A stretch of DNA of 64,000 nt from Rotaria sp. Silwood1 (GCA_905250075.1 CAJNOP010000012.1:1488001-1552000); one strand, 5' to 3'; positions 11,725-25,838 are shown, numbered from the stretch's first letter. Notes: generated from the sequence alone by a model not told the origin. Numbers and translations: made by a program.

Positions 11725-12487
11725 AATATATATATGTATGTATATATTCTACAAGAAATAATATTCATCTATCTCTTCTTTCTCGACAATTTGTTTTTAC
11801 ACTTGTTTTAATTCTAGTCATAACGCCATCAAAAAATATTATTATTTCGTTCTTTTTTTTTTTTCTTTGGCATTTTATGTGTGTGTATAATTTCGCTTTC
11901 TATTGCATATATCATTGTACCTGTGTATTTTCATTAGTTGATTGTCATACGTTTTAGTTCTATCATCATTATCAATATTGATAAATAATATATACTTACA
12001 TATAGCAATATGTAAGATAGATTATCCAGCTGCTCGTTTGTTCGATTATGACACAATTTGATACACCGGATGGAAGTGTGTGCGAAAAGGCTTGTTTCAC
12101 GCCTAATCAGCATCACATCAATTTTCGAGAAATAGAAAAAAATCTATGCATTTGTAGATATTAATATGAATATTCGGATAGTAGTTGATGAGAAAAAATC
12201 TGCTCAATAGTAGAACATATTTCCCAACAGCACGCAGCTTGTACTATCATTGTCATCACTTAAATGTGAAGAAAACGGTAGGAGACGATTAATTTAGCCA
12301 GTGATTCTTTTTATTTTTTATTTTCTCCTTTTTCAATTATTTGCTGATATAGAAAAGTGAATAATCACTTTCTCTTTCTCTTTCGTTTTTACATTCATTG
12401 ATATGGCTACAAGCAAGAAGTAAGAAGACATTTGATTGAAAAATTATCTTCAGTGAATTTCAATTTAGAATTGCTTGTAATCAAAAA
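11725..12487. other. Intergenic region, 763 bp
   Basis: Follows the RGS7 stop and should contain its 3' UTR. A possible 3' splice site ending near 12468 (CAATTTAG) would place a 5' UTR intron for the small ORF at 12488. No coding exon was recognised. Confidence 0.45.
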
Positions 12488-12736
12488 ATGTTATTTCAAA
12501 CAAGTACACCTAAAAAACCAACTCTAACATCATTACCTCGTTCATCAACACCAAATAAGTTTTATAATCTTGTAAAGAATAAGATCAAAGATAATGATAA
12601 TCGATCAAAAATTATAGGTGAAAAATGTTGTCAACATTATCAAATACCAATTATAAAACTTGATTTACTTCTTTATCGATCAAAAACTGAATGTTATTAT
12701 CGTCGTCAAAATATTAAACAAATTTGGGACATTTAG
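12488..12736 (+). CDS. Small uncharacterised basic protein, 82 aa
   Basis: Not a family I recognise. The single-exon frame uses A/T-ending codons like the verified genes nearby. It has a Thr/Ser/Pro-rich N-terminus (TSTPKKPTLT, then SSTPNKFYN) and a basic C-terminus with Tyr and Arg clusters (CYYRRQNIKQ). There is no signal peptide or membrane segment. An AATAAA lies about 75 bp after the stop. The start is the first ATG. A second short ORF at 14217 also carries TSTPK early and a basic Tyr-rich end with LLY in a similar place, so the two may be diverged paralogues. Chance ORF status cannot be excluded. Confidence 0.45.
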   Translation: MLFQTSTPKKPTLTSLPRSSTPNKFYNLVKNKIKDNDNRSKIIGEKCCQHYQIPIIKLDLLLYRSKTECYYRRQNIKQIWDI

Positions 12737-14216
12737 AATTCTTTTTGTTCTTTTTTATATTTTCGTTTTAGTTTCTCTTGATTAAAAAAAAAACAATTGT
12801 ATTGAGAAAATAAATATTCTTTATTCTTCACAAAAATTTTAAAGAAAGTTTCTCAACATATTCTATTTTCAATCAAACAGATTGAGTCGACAACAACAGG
12901 ACTAGGACTGATACTTAGTGAATATATGTGATATGTTAATAATAATATCTTTATGCTTTATATAAAACATAAATCTAATTGGATCATTTCACGTGTTATT
13001 TAATACTATACAAAATAAAATACACCAATCTTTTCAGAGTATTGATAAATAACAAAAACAAAATTATTTACAAGCATTTGAATACAATTTTCTATTGAAT
13101 AGAGCTCATATTAGATCAATGTATATCATAGAGTTCTGCAGAACAGTTTCGGAAATTTTCAGTAGGAGACAAACAAGATTTGAACTTGAAAAAAATTTGT
13201 TCCACAAAACTCTAATATATCAGTGTTATGTAATCTTCACTGGAACAAATCAAATACAGTACCGGATGCAGACATAAAAAAACGATTGTCAATTCCTTTT
13301 AAGAAATTTTTTACTGTAGAAATGAACCGATATGATCTCTAAATTGACTTTAAAACACATTTTATGACGATGATAACTTTCATTTATTAAAATCCTAGAT
13401 CCTTCACTAATAAAAGTACCTTATTAGTATGAACTTATTTCACATAACATAAGAAAAATAATGGAAAAACTTGAATTTTATCATAAATATTCATTCTAAC
13501 TTTGATTCCTGTATGAATTTGACAATATCTGTTTAATAAGATAAATCTTTGATATGTTTGTCTATATTTTTATGTTGAATTAACTTATTGTTCTTTGAAT
13601 TTGTTCAAGTTTATTATGTGCTAAATATTTTCTTAAGAATAATTTTTCTTCACCTCTATTCGTACCGCGTAATTGCTGTCTGCTCAATGTTTTGACTCTA
13701 TTTAAATGTATAGGATACGGCACGCGTCATTGTTTTGCTTTACAATTCACACCTACATTCAAACTTAACATCACATAAACAATAAACTTTCTCGTTTTCT
13801 CTTTAATAGACTATATATTACATATATATGCTTATCAAAGATTGATATCGAACAAGTATAGTATTAATTGATAGTAAATAAAACTTCAAAGAGATGAAAA
13901 AACAAAACTAGTTCAAGTATTTTCAGTTGAGTTTAATTTCATATTGAACTTTATTTTGGTTTTCAAAAATTTCAAACTATTAAATATATCTTTATTGTTT
14001 TCTTTTTCTTCATATTCTATCTGTCACCGTTTAGCAGTTAGTTGTCATTGTTTACTCGATAAGGGAATCATTTTTCTCTTACCCAATTAATGTATACATA
14101 TACAATCGCAGTGTTGTCTTCTTTTTTTTTTTTTTTTATTCTTCTCTTTCCTTCTTTATAAATATCTTCTCTATTTAATATTATAACATTATTAAAGAAA
14201 TAACAAAACGAAAATA
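12737..14216. other. Intergenic region, 1480 bp
   Basis: AT-rich sequence between the two small ORFs. It includes a T-rich tract near 14120-14137 just upstream of the second ORF. No gene, clear repeat or RNA gene was seen. Confidence 0.45.
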
Positions 14217-14591
14217 ATGATGAATATGGATGATGGATCATCTTTACTTCCAAGTGTTGATTCATTTCAATTACATGTACCATTAACATCAACACCAAAA
14301 CGTTTGAATAAATCTTATAATTCTCAACCATTATCATCAACATTATCAATGTCTAATGATTCTTGTACACAATTTGAATTATCAATTTCCGCAATTACAT
14401 TAATTCAAAAATCACCTATTCTATCATATCAAAAACAATATCGATCGAATCGTTGTCGACGAAGTCATATACCTCCATCAACGATTATTAAACGTATTGA
14501 ATTGAAATATTTATTATATTCAACAAGAGCTATGAAATATAATAAACAACGTCAATATACTGATACTGAAATGAAAATTTATGTTATATAA
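14217..14591 (+). CDS. Small uncharacterised basic protein, 124 aa
   Basis: Unknown family. The single-exon frame has coding-like codon choice and no homopolymer artefacts. The N-terminal half is Ser/Thr-rich and probably disordered (LTSTPKRLNKSYNS near residues 23-36). The C-terminal half is strongly basic (RSNRCRRSH, then IIKRIELKYLLYSTR). There is no signal peptide. ATG codons at 14217 and 14220 are both possible starts. The layout resembles the 82-residue ORF at 12488. A short linear-motif or nucleic-acid-binding protein is conceivable, but no function is claimed. Confidence 0.5.
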   Translation: MMNMDDGSSLLPSVDSFQLHVPLTSTPKRLNKSYNSQPLSSTLSMSNDSCTQFELSISAITLIQKSPILSYQKQYRSNRCRRSHIPPSTIIKRIELKYLLYSTRAMKYNKQRQYTDTEMKIYVI

Positions 14592-16531
14592 TAAGACTAA
14601 TATTATCTATTTTTATTTATTGTAAAAGTAAATTAGTAGTTTTGTCGCTTTTTTTTCAAATATGATCATCAATTAAAAAAAAAAACAAAGACTATTTTTT
14701 TTTGTTGTTCTGGATTACACTGATGAAAAAATTATCAGTTCTTAAAAGATTACTACTTCATTATTTCACTCTTCTCAGATTGATCTACGCGAGTGTCTGA
14801 TAAATATGCATGTATCATTTTAGGAGACTCAAATATCTAAAAGTATATTTGTGATTGGATTTTACGTGTCTTCTTGATTGCGGACGAAAATCAAAAGAAT
14901 TAGCATGCCTACAGTGTGGGTGAGGGCTGAAATTTTGTCCGCAATTAAGAAGTAGCCGGATTTTATTGCCAGACAGACTTATATAAAATTAACTTAAACT
15001 AATATGCTCGTGACTAGACACGTGTACGAGCAAGTGTTTTTTTTGTTCCGGTTCCGGTAAATTTTTTATCCATCAGTTCCAGTCATAGTTTCAGCAAATC
15101 TAGTGTAGTCCTGTTCAAATGATTTTAGTTTTGAGACTCTTGAACCGAATCTAGATCCTGATAAGGTTTTATTGTTTGGTTCTATACTTGTCTACTTATG
15201 ACGCAAATTGATAGTAGATTTAAAATAGCTAAGAAGTTCTAGAGGATAGTTTTAACATACTATTGAAGTATAGAATTTTCGCTTTTTTTTTGCTCTTGAA
15301 TCAATCCCGGATTGGTCTAGAGAATCCTAAAATTCGAAAGATTCTTATCGGTGGACTAATAGAAAGCAATGACATTGCATTGAATGCCATCATCAGTTAA
15401 TCCATTAAATCAGAATTCATGAGGTGAACAAAGGTTTTACACGCAAGGATTACTTCAATAGAAAGACGTTTATAATTGTTTGAATTTTTACTTAATTCTT
15501 GTATTATCTGAAATGACATTGTGTTCTCTTTGTTCACCAAAAACAACTCAAATCTGACATTGATGAATAGACTGATTTGAGTTATAGATTAAATTTCTCC
15601 TTCAATCCGACATTACACATATCCAAGGTGAGCATAAACGCTGTTGAGGTGGATTTTTGCGGTTTCTTTCGTGAGAAATCGATTTTTATAGGATCGCATC
15701 CTGATACATTACAAGTCCCATAAAAATTCTTCCGGTTGAACTGAAAGTATATTTTTTAGCTACCCAAGACTATATTTTATAGATAATTTTAAGTTTTCTG
15801 AAAATATCAGTTTCTCTTATGAGAGAAACACATTAAGGTTCAATGCTACAGCTCGAATGTTGAGTTTCAGGGCCCCATAAATCGGAATAAGAAAGTCACA
15901 AACGAAAACGATTTATTTAACCTTTGGAATATACTTCCAAGTATCAGTGATAAGAATTTCAGTCTAATTGAACAGAGTTAGATCGGTATCGTAGACAACA
16001 AGGATTTCTAAGGAACAAAACCACAAAAATCCATTTAACCATTGTTTTATTCGAACACGTGTCTCCTTATTTTAAATACTCTATTGATGATAGAAACTTC
16101 AGTTTAATCAGCTGTATTATCTTCGAAAATCAGAAACATTCGAAAAAAAGAAAAGAGCATACTCTTAATCAGTTTGTCTGCTTCGTTTTTAAATTGTACT
16201 ATGTATATATATTTTTTTTTCTGTGCAAAAGCTATACGCTAATCAAAAGAAATTCAATCAAAAATTTTTTTTTCAGTGTTACTAATATGCCACTGATGAT
16301 AGATCATATTACGTTTTTTTCTTATCAAAAGTTTAGTCTTATCAATGCATTGTGTCATAGTTTAATTTTCAAAAAAAAGAAAACAACCAAACATCAAAGC
16401 TTGACTTGCCTGTGTTATCATATGTCAGATGCATTTTTGATCGACAACAACACAGAACTTAGTTCTCTTTTAATTTTAGTTTGAATACCAAAGAGTACGG
16501 TCTTTTCTCCTGGTTTAAAATCAACAATAAA
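14592..16531. other. Intergenic region, 1940 bp
   Basis: Contains an 83 bp foldback (14870-14952). Otherwise AT-rich DNA without a convincing gene. A 141-codon frame at 16059-16484 is rich in Phe/Lys/Tyr from homopolymers and is not accepted. The promoter of the CUB/LDLa gene should lie at the right end. Confidence 0.45.
14870..14952. repeat. Small foldback element with about 22 bp arms
   Basis: CTTCTTGATTGCGGACGAAA at the left is mirrored by TTTTGTCCGCAATTAAGAAG at the right, with about 40 bp between. MITE-like; no obvious target duplication was found. Confidence 0.65.
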
Positions 16532-17919
16532 ATGAAAAACATCAATCCATTTCTAATTTTAACTGTCTTTATTTTTATCATTCGGTTGAGCGATGCTAAA
16601 CCTACTGGCGATAAATGTGAGTATTAAAGCTTGTTTAGATTTTTGTAAATAATAGAATTCACTTTAATGATATAGACTTTCGAAAGCATAATTTTTTTCT
16701 ATGGAAATGACATTGTAGTGAAAGACTTTCTGTTTATAGTCTACATGGATAAAATGTGTGGAAATGAATCAATTATTCTTGATGGTGATTCTAAACCTGG
16801 TACATCGTTTCAATTAACAAGCAATAGTAAATATCAGCCGAATTTTCATTGTACTATCAAATTTCGTACAGCACAAGCAACACAACGATTTGTTGTTACG
16901 GTAGAAAAAATGCATACTGTTAATTGTCCACATGATTTATTACAAATCTATGATGGTTCAACATTACTTAATAAAGATATTAAACAACAATGTGGTACAC
17001 CTTCTTCATTCAGTTTTACTGTATGATACTTGATAGTCATTTATTAAAATTTTAAAAATCCTTTTTCATACTATTTAGACTACAACAGGACAAGTAACAT
17101 TTACATTTATAAGTGGTGCAGGAACTAAATCTTCGGGTTTTCAAATAGCTATTGCACTTCATTTTCCAGGTAAAGATAAATATAAATTTTTCGACAATTT
17201 TTAACCGTAGAAAGAAATACACATAGGCTTCAAGAGACAGGCTTTCTCTACCTAATAGTTTATGCATTCGCAAATTCGACTGTATATTATTGACATCCGA
17301 ATAGATGGCGCTATCTATTGACATATCACCAGTACTCAGTAGGACCTGATACTGCATACAATATTAGATAGACGAGATTTCTCTTTATAATCCTAAACAT
17401 ATGCTGTTTTCTAGTCAAACTCTTATCGTCTATTTTGCTTAGGATTGAACAAATCATTTGAAGAGTTCTATAGAACTGTTTACAGTTAAAATATTTCGAC
17501 CTACTTCTTTTAGTGGCCTTTAATCAAGAATAGTCAGAACTACAAAATCTGCCTCGAATTTCGAGCCATTGTTTTTGCGGAGCATAATCAAGCTCATAAA
17601 GCTAACATGATTTATTGGTACACATTATTTCGTCGTCTAGACTAGTCTAGATTGAATACTACTTTAATATAGATCAAAACAATTTAGCTGTAAGAGTTTC
17701 TTTAGAAACTTTATATGCCTCGCACACTTCTGCCTTTATTTTCATAAATTAATAGATCTTTATTATTTTTATTCAGCGGTCGCTGCATGTCCTCAACATC
17801 TTGGCTTTTTTCTATGTAGCAATAAGAATTGTATTTCAAAAAAACTTCAGTGTGATACACATAATCATTGTGGTGATTTTACAGATGAAATATCATGCAG
17901 TATAGTTGGTAAAAAATAA
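16532..17919 (+). CDS. Secreted CUB and LDL-receptor class A domain protein
   Basis: Probable extracellular binding protein of 199 residues. Exons: 16532-16616, 16740-17020, 17079-17169, 17777-17919. Residues 1-22 form a signal peptide (NPFLILTVFIFIIRLSDA). A CUB domain spans about 34-150, with FHCTIKFRT, the DLLQIYDG calcium-site region and a final FTFISGAG beta strand. An LDLa module at 156-193 has six Cys and the acidic HCGDFTDEISC calcium cage. The second exon could instead start at 16719, which stays in frame and adds seven residues. The last exon runs past a possible donor (GTT|GGTAAA) to a TAA at 17917-17919; I see no later exon before the convergent galactosyltransferase gene. The combination resembles neuropilin/tolloid-like or lipoprotein-receptor fragments, but no specific orthologue is claimed. 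Confidence 0.8.
17170..17776. other. Intron of CUB/LDLa gene, 607 bp
   Basis: Separates the CUB and LDLa exons. AT-rich; it holds a short spurious minus-strand frame around 17052-17357 and no recognisable element. Confidence 0.5.
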
Positions 17920-18121
17920 CAAAAAAATGAAAAAAAAGAACCTGATATATAACTTCTTTATTGTAACTCAATATCTTTAATAATACCGTACTTTTAAGCA
18001 TAACTGACATTATTGTTAAAAAATAAAATAAAATAAAAAAAAATGAAATAATTCCTTTTTTTTTCTTTTTCTTTGAGAGAAGAAGTTATTTTACAACAAA
18101 AATAACAACAAAATAAATTTC

Positions 18122-20055
18122 CTATGATCGTTTTGGTTGACCAACATCAATTAAAAAATGTGTATAAAGATGATGCAAAGTTATATTAAGTAATTTATAT
18201 TTAACATTATTAACACCATCAGAATCAATACGAATATGTGCTGTACGTAAAACTTTCATACGCGAAGGATTTAATTTTTGATGTGTATGTTTTAACATTT
18301 TATAACGTGCTATAGATGCTGGTGGTCGTTCAAGAATTAAATGTTTCTTAGTAATACGTTTATACATATCATCATCTTCACCACCCCAACCCCAATAATT
18401 AGTTGAATAGCCATTAACAAGTATATAATGCTCACGACGCATAGCTAAACGAAAGGAAAAAAAGTCTTATCTCCGGGATTTGCGTTACAACGGAAATTAC
18501 TGTATAAATAATTACATGTCTTATCTTGTTTGTTTTTAGTTCAATAATAAAACTAATTATGAGTTTATTACATGAAGAAAGAGTTTTGATATAAAAAAAG
18601 TATTGAGAATATTTCTATACTATGAAATATTAAATGTAGATCAAATACAAAATCCTATTTAATTTTATGAAGTATGATACTTTAAATCAATATTTCATAT
18701 GTAATATATAGAATTTCTGTGATGTTTGCTTTTAGCTTAGGGTAGTTTTTAGTGAATAAAACTTAAGTCGATTCAGATAATAATTATATATTAAATATTT
18801 TTTTGGTATATTTAATGTATTCATATTTCTTGGATTGATTTCATTTAGAATTAGAAAACAATGCTAATTGAATCTCATTTTATATACTACAGATTTATTC
18901 AATTTTTGCATATCATATGAGAATAAGTATTGTTTAATAATTTATTTGCACTTCAATAAAAAAATACGATTTCTCCGGGTAGTAAATCAGATATTATTTA
19001 TTATTTCGAAACTTGTAAGAAAAACAATACTGATGATAAAATATTTATAAATAGTTTGTACTATATTACTCTCAGCTATCTGCTATCTTTATACTAAGTA
19101 TAGTGTCAGTATTTCTCATTTTACTATATAATATATATATATGTATATACCTATGAGATTGATTTATTAGCTGAGTTTAACTCTCTGACCTGAACGGTCC
19201 CTAAGGAGCAATATAGATATGAGATATAAGGTTACGTTAAACCTACAAAATTCTTTTTCACTTACCTAAAACACCACCAACAAGTTCTGGATAGGGTAAA
19301 TAAAAATCAAATTTATCAATAGCAACACTTAAATGACGTGGATATAATGGACATGTATACATATTTCGATCATCAATTAATAATAAATCCACATCATGCA
19401 TTATAAAACATGGTGTATTTGGTTCAAGGTTTAAAATTTCTTTAAAACAACTATTCATAACAATACCTTTATTAAATGTACTATCAAATGCTTGTTCACA
19501 TACATATATTCGATAATCTAATTGTTGTCGTTGTAAAAATTCATGTGTATGAAAAAGAAAACGTCTTAAAATATCCCAACGATCTCGATATGGTACAATA
19601 ATAGCGATTTTATGACGAGCTACACATATTTTTGGATGATAGTGACCACCATGTTGAACTTCTGGATAGTATGGTGATATGTCTAAAAGAGAAAAATTTT
19701 CTGGTGGTTCTTGTATCATTATTGGACCTTTTAAATTAGATGGTATAAGTGGACAATACGATGAAGATGTATTGCGACGATCTAATATCATCATAATATT
19801 AGCGGTAAACACTTGTAAAAACATTTGATAAGTTTCATCCAGTAAACCATATGTTGTGGCTGATTGATTATCTGATGCATTTGCTAGAGAATTTCCTATA
19901 AGAGATATTTTTGACGGTGTGATAAATGCATTATTTTCAGTTGAAACAGCATGTCGAATAACATATACAACATTGAAAATAGTTGTAATAGACATTATAA
20001 GAGTGCAAATGATGCACCATTTATAGATACGCCTTTGAAGTTGAAATTTATTCAT
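18122..20055 (-). CDS. Beta-1,4-galactosyltransferase (GT7 family)
   Basis: Type II Golgi glycosyltransferase of 370 residues, transferring galactose (or GalNAc) from UDP-sugar to GlcNAc-type or xylosyl acceptors. Exons: 19266-20055 and 18122-18444, joined in phase across an 821 bp intron. A short cytosolic end is followed by a membrane anchor at residues 13-33. Catalytic landmarks: IAIIVPYRDR at 150-159, the metal-binding DVD at 221-223, PRHLSVAIDKF at 239-249, and WGWGGEDDD at 281-289, which contains the acceptor-binding and base residues. LVGGVLGAM replaces the usual YFGGVSALS but keeps the GGV. The family assignment is very firm; which B4GALT subtype is not resolved. The gene is convergent with the CUB/LDLa gene, with 202 bp between the stops. 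Confidence 0.93.
18445..19265. other. Intron of galactosyltransferase gene, 821 bp
   Basis: AT-rich intron with a short TA run near 19132-19147. No coding frame or mobile element was recognised. Confidence 0.5.
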
Positions 20056-23000
20056 CGATTAATTATATAAAAAAAAAGATAAGAAATAGTTTTTATAAAA
20101 TAAAATTTACTTTTATAAAATATTTATAAGAAATTTCTTCTTCTGCCGTATAACCAAGATGACATGAGGAAAATATCGACTCGCCCTCTATTTATGATAG
20201 ATAAATGAAAACAAGGTTGCACATACACGTAAAAGAGATAGAAAAAAAAAGCGTGCATCTCGTTTTTGTGTTCTTGACTATTGTCAAGAATCTTGGATAC
20301 ATGATAACTAACATTGTTTGTTGCTGTTATTATTTTCTTTTCTTAAAAAGATTTTATACTTATCTTATCAAGTACACTTTAGAGAATATAAGAAATAAAG
20401 AAAAATCACTGATACCTCTTGAGACGATTTTAATCAAATAAACTATAAACTATATTGATATTATTTATTGAAGTATAAATTTTCAAGCAATAAAAAAAAA
20501 AATACTAATATCTCTTATTTCTACACTTATCAAATATATACTTGAGTCATATTACTAATCATTGGTTGATATACGTAGAATGAAAAAAATATATATTACA
20601 ACTGAATAAAAAAGAAAAACAGTAAGCAAAATAAAGATCATAAATAACTGAAAATATCTTTAAATAGTTTATATCTATCTGACTATTAAATGTATAAAGA
20701 AAATTAAATACAGTGTCGAGTCCATACTGAATCAAATAGTTGCAATGATTTGTTCAATGAAAACAAAATTAATGAAGCGAAACAAGGTAAAAAGAAAAGT
20801 GCACATCAACGTTTTTCATCACCCGATACATGTGCTTATATTAGCATAAAAAAGTAATATCCAATAGAATATTTACCTTTTATCAATAGAGGATGATAGT
20901 TTTCTGTTTATCGCACATTATTTTAAGAAAATGATTTATTTTGATCAATGTTTGAATATTCGTTCAAGTAAATAATCACATAAGCAGAATATTAATAGTA
21001 ATAAACATGTCTATAGAATCAATAAATAAGAAAATTTAAATAAAAAAAAAAAACAAGAAACAAAAAAAACGAGTCCAATTTCATCCAAGCTATATTTCGT
21101 CACTATAATATTGCATCTGATCCGTATATTTATGATCATGAAAATTAATAATAAAGCATGGATAGAAATATTCTGTGTTATCTATAAAAAGAAATTCATA
21201 GAGTCATTAGAACAACAAAACGTCAAGTATGTTTGCCTTTTCAATGTGAAATCGTGTCTGAGTTAGTGTTTATTTACAGGCTTTTTTTTATTGTCTTAAC
21301 AACATAAGTGAATACTTTTCTATTTTCGTTTAAGCTTTTTTTTTTTTGCTGAGTAGATTTGTCAAGAGTCTTATCTAATTCATAAATCCTCATTAGTCAT
21401 AAAAGAATCTCATAGATAAAATTTTTTAAGTACTAAAAAAATTAAGTCTAATTCTTTTTCACCACAGAATACGACAATTTCTTGTATAATCTAGCAAGAT
21501 TCTTGCACTTTATTTTCACAATCAGTATAGATCTATTTTAATTTCATCTTCACTTGTATTTTATTCTTGAAGTTAAATGGCATAGATTTGGTGGAAGGTG
21601 AAAAATATCGAAAAAAAGTTATGTTTCAAAAATAGAATATCAGTGTATATTTAAAGAGAAATATTCATATTTCACATCCATCCCTTCTACAATATCCAAG
21701 ACCTAAGAAATAGAAATTTCTAACGTAGGTTGTAAAAGAACTCTCAACAGAGCTATGACAATTCTTCGAGAAAACGTGAATCGACCATTAGTTCTTTCGC
21801 AGTTCCACCATTCAGAAACGCCGGACTGATGCTTTTTCCGCAAATAGTTTTCACACCGAGACATTCACATTCACAAACTCATTGATGAATATGAATGGGA
21901 GGGTCAACACTATCGTAGATATGATATCTTTTTTTTAATTTTAGCAATCATGACTTTGTGCAGAAACCGAAAAGGAATGTCTATTTTCTTAGTTCTTCAA
22001 AACACCTACTATGTTTATACGATCAACATTTTTTCCGCAATTTTTTCGTTCGATCAAATCGATACATACCATTGAAGATTTTACAAATATTGTCGACATT
22101 AAAAAAATGAACAGAATGATTATACAACAAAACAATATTACACTATTGATAAAAGTAATAAGAAAATAAGAAGCAGATGTTCATAGTCATTTGGATAGAA
22201 TTTTTTTTGCGTAGATCAGAAAAATACTTTATCGTTCTTATAGACATAGGCAAAGTACGTTCAAGTGAGTTATATAGACATATAAGAAAAAAAAGAATGA
22301 CTATTCATCTTTCGATTTCGAATAGAGTCTTTTTATCGTTCTATTAATCGATATAAAGTACTCTAGATTGAATTTCAAGGCGAAAAGGATTCTATGTAAT
22401 ACATCAAGAAAAATGAGAATCTTGAGAGAATATAGGCAAGAATATCGACTTGTGAAGTACCTAGAATGATACTTCGAAAAAAAAAAATCAAAAGTACAAA
22501 TGAAGATGTGAAGCAAACTTCATTTTCAATTTTGGATAATTTGTATAAATCATGGGTAAACTTATATAAAATTACTTTGATAAAATAGTTCTTTGCTTAT
22601 CGATCTTTGCTCTTCTTAAAGTATGCTTTTTTGCTTTTCATTTTGTTCAATTAAAAAGAAACATTTTATTTCGGCCTAGTATATTGACAACAAAAAATCT
22701 TTTCAAGAGAATATAGTCATGAAGTTAGAGATGCACTTATTTCTTAGAACAGAATGTTAAAGATGCCATACCTTTTCTTTGTTAAGAATATAGTTCCTGA
22801 AGATTGTTGATATCAGCCATCATTGCTCTATTAGATACTGAAGTTGAAATACATGAAACAGAGAAAAAAGGTTTCTGAATAAGTCGAAAAACTCTATGTT
22901 TTAGTGTTTTCGATCAATCCTAACTGATTGTCATGAAGAGTTACAAGAAGTTTGATAATGCTTAACATTAGAAATCTTCTAAAGTTCAATTAAAAATTTT

Positions 23001-25838
23001 AAAGAATTGATATCCCTGTTTACAAAAATATATGTTGAGTGTTGAGCATTATCGAATCCTTGACGATTTTTCATGACGCGATTGTGTTCCGTTGTAAACC
23101 CTCTTTTCGAATGTGTTCCTTAGATGTTGTCTAATGCAAAATACAAGTCTTAAAAATGAGTTGGAATAGATTGGAAAAAGCGACAATACGGGAGCTTGAG
23201 GTCAATTCCAAAGCTCCAGTTTTCTATGTTATATGCTTCAACTACAGCTTCGAATAGAGTAACCATGGTTGATAGAAATAATCCTGAGGGCGTACATTCT
23301 TAATAAGGAAAGAAATTTCATCATTGAAATCACGTTCTAGGAATTAGTACATTCTTCAATGAAATTAACACGAGATCTCTGCGAATATTTTTCAAAATAC
23401 TCTCTTCCTCTTTGCATGAATAGAGTTTTGTATTGATCATATAATTATTTTTGTTAGTCACAAGTTCGAATCAACTGATCTTACAGCTAAATCTATGTCT
23501 GTTTTTAATTGAATTATTCTTAATGTATAAACAAAAACTTAAGTTTAGAATAATTTTTCTTTTTATTGAATTTTTTGTAAGCAAACTGAATCATCTATTG
23601 AAGGTTGGGAGATGGATAGTGAAGATTCAATCAAAGACTGCAAAAGTTGGGGAAGAACGTATGTGATTCGTCAATAATTGAAAATTATTCTTTGCTAGTC
23701 AGTGAAAGTAGCACAACTTTTTAAGCCTTTTTAGTACTTCAATGAGACATTTTCCCATTCATCCTTTTCCCTAATCTTAAAACCTTCATACAGCTACTAG
23801 ATTCTATTCCGATATTCTCATCTCGTATTTCAACGAACACTCTTTGATATCTACTCTCGAGATCATCGCATCAGACAACTATAACTTTTTATGCATATGA
23901 CTAATAAGAAAAAAATCAATTATAAAGAAAACTTGTGACGAATCACTACATAGGTGTTTCTTTCAGACCTTACAAATGATTTTCTAATAAGTATACATAT
24001 GCATTGCTTTCCTATTATATATGCAGGCAAACCAACATAGAATCTACGTTAATTAACTGTTCTCTTCAGCAAACATGCTTTTCTTCACATACTCTCAATT
24101 AGGATAAATAAATAAATAAATCTACAAGTTAGTTTTTTCATACTCATTATATCTTCATAATTGAGTACTAAAGCTGAAAGAAAAGGTATGACATGCATAC
24201 ATTAATCTATAGACAAGACAAAGTTCAATAATGATGTTTTTTCAATTGTATTTTTCATAGAAATCACTTGAATGTAGATACTTAGCTGATTTTATTTTCT
24301 GACTATAAAATAATAATAAGAAGAAGAAAAAAGGATACGCTTTTATCTAATTAACAACTAAATACATTGATATTGGTGATCGAAAGAAATATGTCACTCT
24401 ATCAAGTCATTTGCATGTGGTAATATTAATAATTGTTTGTGAGTGTATGCTTTGTGTAAATCTCACGTGTCCATTGTATTCTCAGTGTTATTTTTATGGA
24501 AATTTATCAGAAGAAAAATTATTAAATATCGTGCTTAATATAATTCATACAATGTTGATAAGCTTGTATTTATTAAGACATCTCATAACGAATGTGACCA
24601 TGAAAATCACGATCAGTGCGTTCTAAAATATAAAGAGTACCAAAAAAAAAAAGAACGAACATGATTAACAACGATTAATTTTAAACCATTTCTTCTAGTA
24701 CTCAGAATTGAAAAACTATTGATTTATCAGCAGTATAAAAATCAATCATAAAGTGTGTTAGTTCAGTGATAGAGTATAAGACATATTATAACTAATGGAA
24801 ATTGAAGACATCAAATAATCTTTTATGGCAGTAGAAAACCAGTGAAAGATATGAATGCATTAAAAATTAAATTTAAGACCATAATGTATCTATAGAAGAT
24901 ATTGAATAGAAAATGGTATAATAACTTTGAATTTTATATTTTAAGAAAAACAGTAGACAACGAACAAAAATCTACAGTGTATCTTGCTTGAAAAATTCTT
25001 TCAAACTCCTTTTTTTTCCTAACGATAATAAGTTCATTGATATGAAACAATATCAGAATGGAGTATTTGGTTAAATTTTATTCTATTCTACTAAAGACGT
25101 GTTATATTAATAATAGTTCTACTATTACGCAGTTTTCTTTTTCAGGCATCGTATGTTTTTTATTTTACATTGATTAGATGTAAATGTTATAATCGTTTCT
25201 TTTTTTTATTTTGTTTCATACTGGTTCATGTCATCGGAATATACATGTTACATTTTAATTCACTATTTTGCCATAGACATATTGTCTAGACCAACATAAC
25301 TTCTAACGAAATCACTAATTTACTGAAAATTGGATAAATATTATGTGAAACGAGTTAATCAGAGACAGAATAATTGACAAGTAATGTTAATCGGATGCCG
25401 ATTCACTTGGTCCTAGACAGATTGGACAAAAATGCGAATATAGTTACATTTAGCTATAAAAATCAATTGATGAAAATAAATAGAGAACTAGAATAAGAAG
25501 CACATCACACAGATAATTAAAAATCTTAATGTCGAGAATGAAAAGAAAAACACATAAAGGCAATGTTGTTCCGATTTTAATCATGCTTTTAGCATAATAT
25601 ATTACGTTTTTGTTTTTATAAATGCAAATAGTGCTAATATAATAATTCAATAACATCACGAATTTTCTTATAATTAGAGTAGGTATATTTGTACTTAGAA
25701 CAATGCATCACATCATTGATTTAGTGCGGCTTTTGTTAATCTTAATTCTATGTATATATTGTAATTGACTAGTCAATGATTTACTTTTAACCATCTGATT
25801 AAGGAGCTGTTTTTTGAAAAGAAAAAGATTGAGAAGTA

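Noticed and set aside
16059-16484. 141-codon plus-strand frame upstream of the CUB/LDLa gene
   Set aside because: Composition is dominated by Phe, Lys, Tyr and Ile from homopolymer runs, with no domain and no codon pattern like real genes nearby.
23451-23666. 71-codon plus-strand frame with a GTTCGAATC-like string, considered as a gene or tRNA B box
   Set aside because: No matching A box, acceptor stem or anticodon arm could be formed, and the frame lacks coding composition.
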